Source of the DNA: Sneathiella sp.
GTDB lineage: Bacteria > Pseudomonadota > Alphaproteobacteria > Sneathiellales > Sneathiellaceae
DNA: 64,000 nt
Direction: 5' to 3'
NCBI GenBank assembly: GCA_002706985.1
Contig: PAKP01000015.1
Coordinates: 1 to 64,000, forward strand
The notes under the pieces were generated by a model. The model saw only the letters and a program-made list of their open reading frames with translations. It did not search any database and had not been told where the DNA came from. This document shows, piece after piece, positions 56,616 through 64,000 of this stretch. The translations under genes and the position numbers were made by a program. Numbering within the stretch: the stretch's first letter is position 1; each line of letters begins with the position of its first letter.

Positions 56616-57473
56616 ATGTTTGAGCGATGGAAAATCCCGTTGATGCTGTCTCCGGCATTGCTGATAGTCTGCGGATTGTTTATCGGCGGACTCGCTCTCG
56701 GGTTTGTCGGAAGCCTGGGCTATATGCCCCTCATCGGGCAGGAAACCTTTAACCTCGATGCCTATCGCCAAATTCTGTTATCAGAACGTTTTCTTCTCTC
56801 TTTCCTGCTGACTTTCCATATAGCCTTCACCTCCACGGTTATTGCCTCCCTGCTGGCACTTGGGGCCGCCCTGATCCTCCGCCAGAGTTTCCTCGGGAGA
56901 TCCGTTATAAACTTTCTCTTCCAGATTAATCTAACCGTTCCCCATCTGGTGGGAGCCGTTGGTATACTCTATCTTTTTTCGCAGTCCGGCGTTTTTGCCC
57001 GGCTTGCCTATGAGTTTTCCCTGATTTCCAAACCATCGGAGTTCCCGGCTATGATCTTCGATCCTCTGGCGATTGGGATAATTATGCAATATGTCTGGAA
57101 AGAGATTCCGTTTATCGGCCTGATCCTGCTGGCGAACATGCAGACAATTGGCCGAGATTATGAAGCCGTTGCACAGTCACTCGGGGCAAGTCGCTGGCAA
57201 AGTTTTCGCCATGTTCTCCTGCCTCTATTGATGCCGGGCCTGCTGACATCTGGAATGATCGTCTTTGCCTTTACCTTCGGCGCCTATGAAATCCCGGCCC
57301 TGCTCGGGCAGAATTACCCTGCCGCCCTGCCGGTTCTTGCTTATCAGGCTTTTACCGATGTTGATCTTAATGCGCGTCCGGAAGCTCTCGCCATGGCGAT
57401 GATTATCGCTCTGCTGAGCGCTGTCATGATCTATGGCTATGCCCGATTTACACGGCGGTATATTCGAAAATGA
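56616..57473 (+). CDS. ABC transporter permease (YnjC N-terminal-like half)
   Basis: A 285-residue permease with six membrane segments and the EAA loop E-A-V-A-Q-S-L-G-A-S-R-W-Q near residue 188. In E. coli the two permease halves are fused in YnjC; here they are separate genes. It overlaps the next permease by four bases. Confidence 0.87.
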   Translation: MFERWKIPLMLSPALLIVCGLFIGGLALGFVGSLGYMPLIGQETFNLDAYRQILLSERFLLSFLLTFHIAFTSTVIASLLALGAALILRQSFLGRSVINFLFQINLTVPHLVGAVGILYLFSQSGVFARLAYEFSLISKPSEFPAMIFDPLAIGIIMQYVWKEIPFIGLILLANMQTIGRDYEAVAQSLGASRWQSFRHVLLPLLMPGLLTSGMIVFAFTFGAYEIPALLGQNYPAALPVLAYQAFTDVDLNARPEALAMAMIIALLSAVMIYGYARFTRRYIRK

Positions 57474-58291
57474 AAACGCGCTTTCAAGGATTATCAGGAC
57501 TGTCCTGGCTCTCTCTCGCCCTGTTGATAAGCTGGTTGATACTTCCTCTCATTCCGCTCGCTCTTTGGTCGGTGAGCCGAAGCTGGTTCTTCCCGGATAT
57601 TCTGCCCTCCTCTTACAGCCTGCGAGCCTGGAGCTATGTTTTCTCGACAACCTCGGAAGTACTCCCTGCGCTTGGGCAAACCGCCTTGATTGCACTTGGG
57701 GCGACATGCATTTCCGTCATTATTGGCGTTCCGGCAGGGCGGGCACTCGGCCTCTATCAGTTTCGCGGCAAGGCCGTCATTGAGATTCTCATATTGGCGC
57801 CAATGATTGTGCCCGGCATCGCCGTTGCGCTTGGTCTTCATGTCGTATTCTTAAAACTGGGGCTTGCCGGTTCCGCTATCGGGGTCATGATTGTTCATTT
57901 GATCCCCACCCTGCCTTACATGGTGCTGGTCATGTCAGGGGTTTTCTCGAACTATAACCCTGCGGCAGAAGCACAGGCACGAAGCCTTGGCGCCAGCCCG
58001 CTTCAAGCCTTTTATTATGTAACCCTGCCTGCCATTCTGCCCGGCCTCATGATTGGGTCTTTATTTACATTCCTTGTCTCCTGGAGCCAGTATATCCTGA
58101 CGCTCCTAATTGGTGGAGGTCGGGTTGTGACCCTACCGCTGCTACTGTTTAATTTTGCAAGCGCAGGCCGCAATGATATCACCGGCGCCATCAGCATGAT
58201 CTATATACTGCCGGGAGTCCTTTTACTTCTTGTTGCCGCGCGATACCTGACCGGACGCAACGGCAATCTTGAGGGGATGCACCGGATATGA
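57470..58291 (+). CDS. ABC transporter permease (YnjC C-terminal-like half)
   Basis: A 273-residue permease with six membrane segments and the EAA loop E-A-Q-A-R-S-L-G-A-S-P-L-Q near residue 165. It overlaps both neighbours by four bases (ATGA), indicating translational coupling and equal production of the membrane halves. Confidence 0.87.
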   Translation: MKTRFQGLSGLSWLSLALLISWLILPLIPLALWSVSRSWFFPDILPSSYSLRAWSYVFSTTSEVLPALGQTALIALGATCISVIIGVPAGRALGLYQFRGKAVIEILILAPMIVPGIAVALGLHVVFLKLGLAGSAIGVMIVHLIPTLPYMVLVMSGVFSNYNPAAEAQARSLGASPLQAFYYVTLPAILPGLMIGSLFTFLVSWSQYILTLLIGGGRVVTLPLLLFNFASAGRNDITGAISMIYILPGVLLLLVAARYLTGRNGNLEGMHRI

Positions 58292-59328
58292 GCGATCTTG
58301 CGCTCGAGCATCTGACGAAAATCTATCCCGGTTCAGAAACACCGGCCGTGGAGGGCGTTTCTCTCAATGTTGAAAGCGGTTCCTTGACGGCATTGCTCGG
58401 CCCGTCGGCATGCGGAAAATCGACAATTCTGAAAATGATCGCCGGATTGCTTACACCAACCTCAGGAGACATAAGGTTTGCAGGCAGCTCCGTGCTCAAG
58501 CAGCCACCACAATCCCGCGATGCAGTCATGGTTTTTCAGGATCATCTTCTCTTTCCCTATTTGACGGTGGGTGAGAATGTGGGCTTCGGCCTTAAAATGA
58601 GAGTGCAAGCAAAAGCGAAAATAAACCGCGCCGTTGGCGAAATCCTGGAACTGGTCCAGCTAAGCGGGCTGGAGCAGCGCAAGCCTTCAGAATTATCCGG
58701 CGGTCAGCAGCAACGGGTAGCGCTTGCACGAGCCCTCATCCTGCGCCCCAGAATATTATTGCTGGACGAACCATTTTCAAATCTGGATGAAAGCCTGCGT
58801 CTGGAGATGCAGACATTGCTGAAATCCCTCCATGCTGAAATGAAAACGACCATGCTCTTCGTAACCCATGATCAGGAAGAAGCTATTACGCTGGCCGATA
58901 AAATAGCACTTCTTCTCTCAGGTCGGCTTCGTCAGTATGACATCCCGCAAAATCTGTATAACCACCCGAAAGACCGTGAGGTAGCGCAGTTTTTCGGGGC
59001 CCGAAACTTTATCTCAGGCAGGGTTGAAGCAGGAAAATTCGATTGCCCGCTCGGGCAGATCGTCCTGCCCGAAAATGCACCCGCGGACGGCAGGCTTTTG
59101 ACCATCCGGCCCGAAAATATTGTAATCGGCTCTAACGCAAGTTCGGATAATAGCTTTCCGGCAACGATAGCATCCAAAAAATTTCTTGGCAGTCAGACGC
59201 GACTGGAACTCGATGCAACAGGACAGGAATTGACTGTCCTACTGTCACCGAATATAGCGGAATCGCTTCAAGCCGGAACTGAGATTATCATACAGCTTCC
59301 TCGGCAATCACTTTGGGTCCTGCCTTAA
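58288..59328 (+). CDS. ABC transporter ATPase (YnjD-like)
   Basis: A 346-residue ATPase with Walker A G-P-S-A-C-G-K-S-T, the Q loop, signature L-S-G-G-Q-Q-Q-R, Walker B L-L-L-D-E-P and a switch His. A C-terminal TOBE-like domain (about 240-346) with T-I-R-P-E-N-I is present, longer than E. coli YnjD. Its stop overlaps that of the XRE gene by four bases. Confidence 0.88.
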   Translation: MSDLALEHLTKIYPGSETPAVEGVSLNVESGSLTALLGPSACGKSTILKMIAGLLTPTSGDIRFAGSSVLKQPPQSRDAVMVFQDHLLFPYLTVGENVGFGLKMRVQAKAKINRAVGEILELVQLSGLEQRKPSELSGGQQQRVALARALILRPRILLLDEPFSNLDESLRLEMQTLLKSLHAEMKTTMLFVTHDQEEAITLADKIALLLSGRLRQYDIPQNLYNHPKDREVAQFFGARNFISGRVEAGKFDCPLGQIVLPENAPADGRLLTIRPENIVIGSNASSDNSFPATIASKKFLGSQTRLELDATGQELTVLLSPNIAESLQAGTEIIIQLPRQSLWVLP

Positions 59329-60212
59329 CGCAGGATATCCATATATTCGACAAGCCGCCCTGCGACTTTATCCGGCGCGACTTCTGCGTTCCGGATCAAT
59401 CCATCAAAATGACCGGTCAGAGCGCGGATATGCTCCACCGAGTTTATCAGTAGATACATGTTACCGATATAGATGGCCGCTCTTAGAGGGCCAAACAGGG
59501 TATAGGCGGCCGAATAATGCTTACGTGCATCGAACAGGAAAAGACGAAACGTCGGGTAGAGTTCCTCGGTCAGCCGGATCATATGCTCCATCTGATCTTT
59601 CCGCACATGACGGGGAACCTGACCCCAGTTTCCTTCGCCCTTCGCAAGTTGCTCAATCGATTGAAATGGCATGCAGACTTCCATATCCGTCTCCGGCCGC
59701 CTTGAATAGCTGAGCTGATCGTGCATCTGCTGCTCTTTGGCCTCACGTTCGATTTTTGTAAAATCGCCGAATTCATAGCTTCCAATTTCATCGGTCCGCA
59801 AAAGATCGGGCAAAGATGTCGGCACATAGCGGATTTTATATCCCATGGCTTCACGGTGCCATGTCGCCAGCTTGATGCTCGCGGAAGCCTCCGTAACCCG
59901 CTCAATCTCGATCATCGGCACAGCTTCGCTCGCCACCTCGTCATTAGCGATGAGCCCCATCAGCCAGTCGACTGAAACACCATAGGTGCGGGCAATCGTG
60001 CAGAGCGTTTCTGCGCGCGGCAGCCGGGTCGAGCCGGGCGCTAAAAACTGACTCAATGCGGAACGGTCGATACCGACGCTTTCGGCGAACTGGCTTAGAT
60101 TGAACCCTTTTCGCGCCAGAAGGAGGGCCATTCTGTCCCTAAATGCTTCGGCAACGTCCCGCTTATCTACATGATCGATGCGTGCTTGCTGTGAATTCAC
60201 ATCAAAATCCAT
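59325..60212 (-). CDS. XRE family regulator with large C-terminal domain
   Basis: A 295-residue regulator. The Cro/CI-type helix-turn-helix lies at about 25-80 (F-A-E-S-V-G-I-D-R-S-A-L-S-Q-F-L). The remaining 215 residues are a helical sensing domain I cannot name. It is divergent from a fatty acid desaturase with a palindrome between them, so lipid-related control is possible but unproven. Confidence 0.82.
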   Translation of the reverse strand: MDFDVNSQQARIDHVDKRDVAEAFRDRMALLLARKGFNLSQFAESVGIDRSALSQFLAPGSTRLPRAETLCTIARTYGVSVDWLMGLIANDEVASEAVPMIEIERVTEASASIKLATWHREAMGYKIRYVPTSLPDLLRTDEIGSYEFGDFTKIEREAKEQQMHDQLSYSRRPETDMEVCMPFQSIEQLAKGEGNWGQVPRHVRKDQMEHMIRLTEELYPTFRLFLFDARKHYSAAYTLFGPLRAAIYIGNMYLLINSVEHIRALTGHFDGLIRNAEVAPDKVAGRLVEYMDILR

Positions 60213-60228
60213 ATTTAGTTATAAATTT

Positions 60229-60240
60229 AAACTTAAGTTT
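60229..60240. promoter_or_regulatory. Palindrome between the XRE regulator and the desaturase
   Basis: AAACTTAAGTTT is a perfect 12-bp palindrome 17 bp before the regulator start, in an AT-rich divergent region. It is a likely operator for the adjacent XRE protein. Confidence 0.5.
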
Positions 60241-60339
60241 TATATTAACATAAAAATGCGCGAACTGTCGCATTGTATATTTCCTGCAATAGCTGTCATA
60301 ATTTTGCCACAAAATTTCCAGGTGAAAGGGCAGTAGTTA

Positions 60340-61233
60340 GTGTTATTGCGTGAACGACAGGAAATCCGGACTCTGGGATTAATCTTATTGTGCTACGGGA
60401 TATGGGGAGTTCTTCTGTTTGTGCCAACCGTTTTACCAGGCTGGCTTTTAGCGTCCCTGCTTGTCCCGGTGATTGCCTTTCATTCCTCGCTCCAGCATGA
60501 ATGCATCCATGGCCATCCATTCTCCGACAGCCGCTTCAACGATCTGCTTGTTTATTTTCCGGTTGGAATTTTTCTCCCATACCCAAGGTTCAAAGAAAAT
60601 CACCTGACGCATCACCAACGCGTCCGCATTACCGATCCGATCGAGGATCCGGAAAGCTGGTATGTTGCAACGAACAAGTGGGAAGAGCTTGGCAGCATTA
60701 CCAAGGCGCTATTGAGGTTAAACAACAGCTTGATCGGCCGGATACTCATCGGTCCGGCGGTGAGTGTCTACACGTTGTTCAAAGCGGATGCGAAGAGTAT
60801 TTTCCACGGTGATCGTCGCATTCTTTCAATATGGATTATCCATCTTCTGCTTTGTGTTGTCTTTCTCGGCGCACTGTCGCTCTATGGCTCCTTGCCGGTT
60901 CTCGCATATCTGGTTTCGGCCTATTTTGGTATCTCTATCCTGATGATCCGGACGTTTCTGGAACACCAGGCACATCCAGACCGCCGGGCTCGTTCCGTTC
61001 TGATCAATGATCAGGGCGTATTGCGCTATTTATTCCTGAACAACAATCTTCACGCGGTACACCACGCCTTTCCTTCCGTTGCCTGGTACCGGTTACCCGG
61101 CCTTTTCCGTCTTCACGAAAGCCGCTTCCTTGAGATGAACCAGGGGTATTTTTATAAAAGCTATCTCGAAGTGATCCGAAAATATGCTTTCGCCCGCAAG
61201 GAGCCGGTGGCTTTCCCTCTTGATTCACGTTGA
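60340..61233 (+). CDS. Fatty acid desaturase family protein
   Basis: A 297-residue di-iron membrane enzyme. The three His boxes are H-E-C-I-H-G-H (53-59), H-L-T-H-H (88-92) and H-A-V-H-H (238-242), spaced by hydrophobic segments. It could desaturate or hydroxylate lipids or related alkyl substrates. The start is a GTG at 60340 with no strong ribosome binding site. The PhnD-like gene follows after 21 bp. Confidence 0.87.
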   Translation: MLLRERQEIRTLGLILLCYGIWGVLLFVPTVLPGWLLASLLVPVIAFHSSLQHECIHGHPFSDSRFNDLLVYFPVGIFLPYPRFKENHLTHHQRVRITDPIEDPESWYVATNKWEELGSITKALLRLNNSLIGRILIGPAVSVYTLFKADAKSIFHGDRRILSIWIIHLLLCVVFLGALSLYGSLPVLAYLVSAYFGISILMIRTFLEHQAHPDRRARSVLINDQGVLRYLFLNNNLHAVHHAFPSVAWYRLPGLFRLHESRFLEMNQGYFYKSYLEVIRKYAFARKEPVAFPLDSR

Positions 61234-61254
61234 TCGCGTGCGCAGACTGATCAG

Positions 61255-62052
61255 ATGAACAACCCCATAGCGCTCCTGCCGATGTATGATTGGCCGGAAG
61301 TCCATGACGCAACAAACGAATACTGGGATGCCCTTCGTGAGGCTCTTGCGGAGCAGGGTTTTACCCCGCCAAAATATCTGTCTCGTCCTGACGATCCTTT
61401 TCCTCTCTGGCGAAGCCCGGAGCTTTTGATTGCGCAAACATGCGGTTTGCCATTTGTGGAACATCTTTCGGCTGACGTTTCCCTGATTGGCACGCCAGCC
61501 TATGATATCGATTGTGGCGCGGGTTCCTATTTTAGCGTTATCGTCGTGCATAACGACAGCCATATTGAAACCTGTGCTGATCTCGACGGCGCTGTATTTG
61601 GCTATAACGATCCATTGTCACAGTCCGGAGCGGCAGCCTTTTTCTCCCATCTTCACACCTCCGATATTTCGGCGAATAAAATCGGCAGATGTGAGAGGGT
61701 TATGTCTCACCGAAATGCAATTCAACAACTCTCCGAGCGGAAGGTCGATGTTGCCGCCATTGATGCCGTCACCTGGGAACTGGCCATGCGCCATGAGCGC
61801 GCCACGGGATGCTTGCGCATCATCGGTCAGACGGTTCCCACGCCGGGCCTCCCCTATATCACATCCCGCAGACCCAAGGCTCAAGTTGACCGGGTCCACC
61901 ACGCCATTGTCGAGGCGATAGCTTCCCTGTCCGGCACCGCTCGGGATGATTTGTTCTTAACCGGCTTCGCTGCGACAACGCCGTCGGACTATCAATTTAT
62001 CAAAAACAGATATGATTTGGTCCGCGGTACCATGAACGCCTGTCTCACTTAA
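61255..62052 (+). CDS. PhnD-like phosphate/phosphonate-binding domain protein
   Basis: A 265-residue protein with the fold pattern of PhnD-type periplasmic binding proteins (A-L-L-P-M-Y; D-L-D-G-A-V-F-G-Y-N-D; D-V-A-A-I-D-A-V-T-W). No signal peptide is present, so it appears cytoplasmic, and no transporter genes are adjacent. It lies 21 bp after the desaturase. Its stop overlaps the DUF2474 stop by four bases (TTAA). Ligand unknown. Confidence 0.75.
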   Translation: MNNPIALLPMYDWPEVHDATNEYWDALREALAEQGFTPPKYLSRPDDPFPLWRSPELLIAQTCGLPFVEHLSADVSLIGTPAYDIDCGAGSYFSVIVVHNDSHIETCADLDGAVFGYNDPLSQSGAAAFFSHLHTSDISANKIGRCERVMSHRNAIQQLSERKVDVAAIDAVTWELAMRHERATGCLRIIGQTVPTPGLPYITSRRPKAQVDRVHHAIVEAIASLSGTARDDLFLTGFAATTPSDYQFIKNRYDLVRGTMNACLT

Positions 62053-62159
62053 GAGGGCATTAGGACCAGGCGGATGAGCATAGCGACTGTCCCAAGCGCC
62101 AGAACACCGGCCGCCCACAACGCAATAAACCAGAGCAGCTGCCGCAGTCGCTGAGACAT
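62049..62159 (-). CDS. DUF2474 small subunit of bd-type oxidase
   Basis: A 36-residue peptide starting M-S-Q-R-L-R-Q-L-L-W-F with one membrane segment (L-W-F-I-A-L-W-A-A-G-V-L). It matches the DUF2474 peptides found beside cyanide-insensitive cytochrome bd genes. The ATG comes directly after the cydB stop with no gap, so it should be translated together with cydB. Confidence 0.82.
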   Translation of the reverse strand: MSQRLRQLLWFIALWAAGVLALGTVAMLIRLVLMPS

Positions 62160-63170
62160 TTAGTGATATCCCTCATTCTCACCGACTTTCCCGCGAAACA
62201 CCCAATAGCTGTACGCCGTATAACAAAGGATGATCGGGATCAGAAAAGCCGCGCCAACGAGCAAGAAGCCAAGGCTCTTGTCGGGTGCCGCCGCTTGCCA
62301 GATAGTCAGGTCCGGCGGGATCATACGCGGATAGAAACTGATACCAATGCCGATGTAGCACAGCAGAAAAATGCCATGTGCCGCGAAAAAGGGACGGATA
62401 TCTTTTTTCTGTTTCAGACCATAAAACAGCACAGCGGCGCACCCCGCCATCAGAAAGGGAACAACAATACTGTAGACAAGATTGGCGCCCTCAAACCAGC
62501 GATAATGATATTCCGCATCAAGGAACGGAGTTGCGATGCTGACAACACCCACAAGTCCCAGCGTTATCAGACCGGTAATCACAGCATATTTCCGCACCAT
62601 ATGCTGCAGTTCACCTTCCGTTTTCATGACGAGCCAGGTGGCCCCCAGAAGAGCATACCCAAAGATAAGTGAAATGCCTGTCAGAATGGAAAACGGTGTC
62701 AGCCAATCAAGCCTGCCGCCTGCATAGCTGCGATCAACAATTTCAATTCCCTGTATCAGCGTTCCCAAGCATACGCCTTGAGCGAATGCCGCAAGCAGGG
62801 AACCGAAAGCGAATGACCAGTCCCACCAAACGCGATTCTTGCGTGACACCCGCCAGCGGAACTCAAACGCCACCCCGCGAAATATCAGGCCCAATAACAT
62901 GGCGATGATCGGCATGTACAGTGCCGGCAAAACCACGGAGTAGGCCAGTGGAAATACTGCTAGCAAACCACCGCCGCCGAGCACGAGCCAAGTCTCATTC
63001 CCGTCCCAGATCGGAGCAACAGAATTCATCATGATGTCGCGATGACCCGATTTTTCAGGTGCCAGCAGGAATAGTGCGCCAATTCCAAGATCAAAGCCAT
63101 CGAGTGAGACATAGGCAAGAATTGCGAATGCAATGAGTGCGGCCCAGATGAGGGGTAAATCAATTTCCAT
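62160..63170 (-). CDS. cydB: Cytochrome bd ubiquinol oxidase subunit II
   Basis: A 336-residue membrane subunit with eight or nine membrane segments. It opens L-P-L-I-W-A-A-L and contains L-D-G-F-D-L-G-I-G and D-G-N-E-T-W-L-V, typical of CydB/CioB. A strong AGGGAGG precedes the ATG. It pairs with cydA, 12 bp upstream on the same strand. Confidence 0.95.
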   Translation of the reverse strand: MEIDLPLIWAALIAFAILAYVSLDGFDLGIGALFLLAPEKSGHRDIMMNSVAPIWDGNETWLVLGGGGLLAVFPLAYSVVLPALYMPIIAMLLGLIFRGVAFEFRWRVSRKNRVWWDWSFAFGSLLAAFAQGVCLGTLIQGIEIVDRSYAGGRLDWLTPFSILTGISLIFGYALLGATWLVMKTEGELQHMVRKYAVITGLITLGLVGVVSIATPFLDAEYHYRWFEGANLVYSIVVPFLMAGCAAVLFYGLKQKKDIRPFFAAHGIFLLCYIGIGISFYPRMIPPDLTIWQAAAPDKSLGFLLVGAAFLIPIILCYTAYSYWVFRGKVGENEGYH

Positions 63171-63182
63171 CTTTATCCTCCC

Positions 63183-64000
63183 TCAGGTCCTTGACTCATC
63201 GATATTGGATGAAGCGCCTACCATGCCCACCGCGCGTTTCAGCGTTTCCATCTTCTCGGGTGTTTTCTCCGGTGTTTTTGCCATCAGCCGCAACATGTAA
63301 TAGACCCCGACACCGAACAAGGTGAAATAGACGACAATAAAGGCGAGCAATGTTGTCCCGACCTCGGCGGCGACAAGAGGCGAAGCGCTCTCGGAAGTGC
63401 GCAGCAACCCATATATGGTCCAGGGTTGCCGCCCCGCTTCCGTCGTGACCCAGCCACAGAGTACGGCAATGAAACCGCTGGGCCCGGCCAGAGTAACCGC
63501 CCGCGCCAGCCATCGATCTTCATATAGCCGGCCCTGATACCGTCGCAGCAAACTCCAAAAGCCAATGGCAAGCATGATGAACCCGATACCGACCATTATC
63601 CGGAATGTCCAGAAAATCAGGAATGTATTCGGCCAGTCTTCTTTCGGAAATGATTCCAGCCCCTGCAATTCCCCGTCCCAGCTATGCGTGAGGATCAGGG
63701 AGCCAAGTTTCGGCACGGAAATCGGATACAGAACCTCCGCCTTCTCGTTGTCGGGAATCCCAAACAGAATGAGTGGCGCACCCGTTACATTTTCATAATG
63801 TCCTTCAATTGCGGCAATCTTTGCTGGCTGATGCTCCAGCGTATTGAGACCATGCTGATCCCCCGCCAGTATCTGCAACGGCGTGACAAGTGCGGCCATC
63901 CACATGGCCATGGAAAACATCAGCCGCGCATGTGCATTCGCCTTGTTTTTCAGAAGATGATAGGCGCCAACCGCACCAACGACAAAGGCCGTCGTCAAAT
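63183..64000 (-). CDS. cydA: Cytochrome bd ubiquinol oxidase subunit I (3' part)
   Basis: The C-terminal 272 or so residues of CydA; the gene continues past the window end. It shows G-D-Q-H-G at the start of the Q loop, a short Q loop and G-W-V-T-T-E-A-G-R-Q-P-W, which with DUF2474 points to the cyanide-insensitive (Cio) type. It is part of the terminal quinol oxidase that reduces oxygen at low tension or under stress. Confidence 0.93.
   Translation of the reverse strand, partial: LTTAFVVGAVGAYHLLKNKANAHARLMFSMAMWMAALVTPLQILAGDQHGLNTLEHQPAKIAAIEGHYENVTGAPLILFGIPDNEKAEVLYPISVPKLGSLILTHSWDGELQGLESFPKEDWPNTFLIFWTFRIMVGIGFIMLAIGFWSLLRRYQGRLYEDRWLARAVTLAGPSGFIAVLCGWVTTEAGRQPWTIYGLLRTSESASPLVAAEVGTTLLAFIVVYFTLFGVGVYYMLRLMAKTPEKTPEKMETLKRAVGMVGASSNIDESRT

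Overview
The window is about 64 kb of chromosomal DNA from an alphaproteobacterium. Evidence for this is the gene order rpmH-rnpA-yidD-yidC-engB-argB, the dapD/dapE-truA-fmt-def-rmuC-recR-ybaB-dnaX block, a membrane-anchored CycM-type cytochrome c, a HisN-type histidinol phosphatase, a DUF2336 protein and a cyanide-insensitive type bd oxidase with its DUF2474 peptide. The content fits a marine Rhodospirillales/Sneathiella-like lineage, but the species cannot be fixed from sequence reading alone. I saw no rRNA, tRNA, CRISPR array, insertion sequence, integrase or prophage gene. The only RNA gene recognised is the small SRP RNA. Gene density is high and many neighbours overlap by 1-14 bases.

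Layout. 0.2-13 kb: envelope and redox genes, namely a coiled-coil lipoprotein, HupE, a peroxiredoxin-glutaredoxin fusion, an orphan peptide-binding protein with a P1-type autocleaving aminohydrolase, gamma-glutamyltransferase, trans-aconitate methyltransferase, an orphan histidine kinase, a striking Cys-rich repeat peptide with its own transcription unit, and a flavoprotein disulfide oxidoreductase next to a TVP38/TMEM64 protein. 13-34.6 kb: housekeeping core for the ribosome and RNase P, membrane insertion, arginine and lysine biosynthesis, tRNA modification and initiation, DNA repair and polymerase III, SRP RNA, NudC, queuosine precursor transport, prephenate dehydratase, KdsB, cytochrome c and HisN.

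34.6-43 kb: a complete yejABEF-type microcin C/oligopeptide ABC operon with two tandem yejA genes, followed by ghrA. 43-49 kb: an M17 aminopeptidase, a TAXI-type TRAP binding protein that appears to use a non-canonical ATT start, then a signalling cluster. That cluster has a degenerate receiver protein overlapping a PilZ gene, a secreted HExxH protein, and a protein with a FliM-like C-terminal tail. 49-59 kb: glyoxylate and purine catabolism (glcB-glcG-marR opposite an IclR regulator; guanine deaminase with an Lrp regulator) and a YnjBCD-like ABC transporter with a split permease. 59-64 kb: an XRE regulator divergent from a fatty acid desaturase, a PhnD-like soluble binding protein, and the cydAB oxidase with a 36-residue DUF2474 gene. 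cydA runs off the window end.

The least explained items are the CNPCNPC repeat peptide with palindromes upstream, the degenerate receiver/PilZ/FliM-tail cluster, the ATT-start TAXI gene, and the palindrome between the XRE regulator and the desaturase. All family assignments come from motif and sequence recognition, with no database search.
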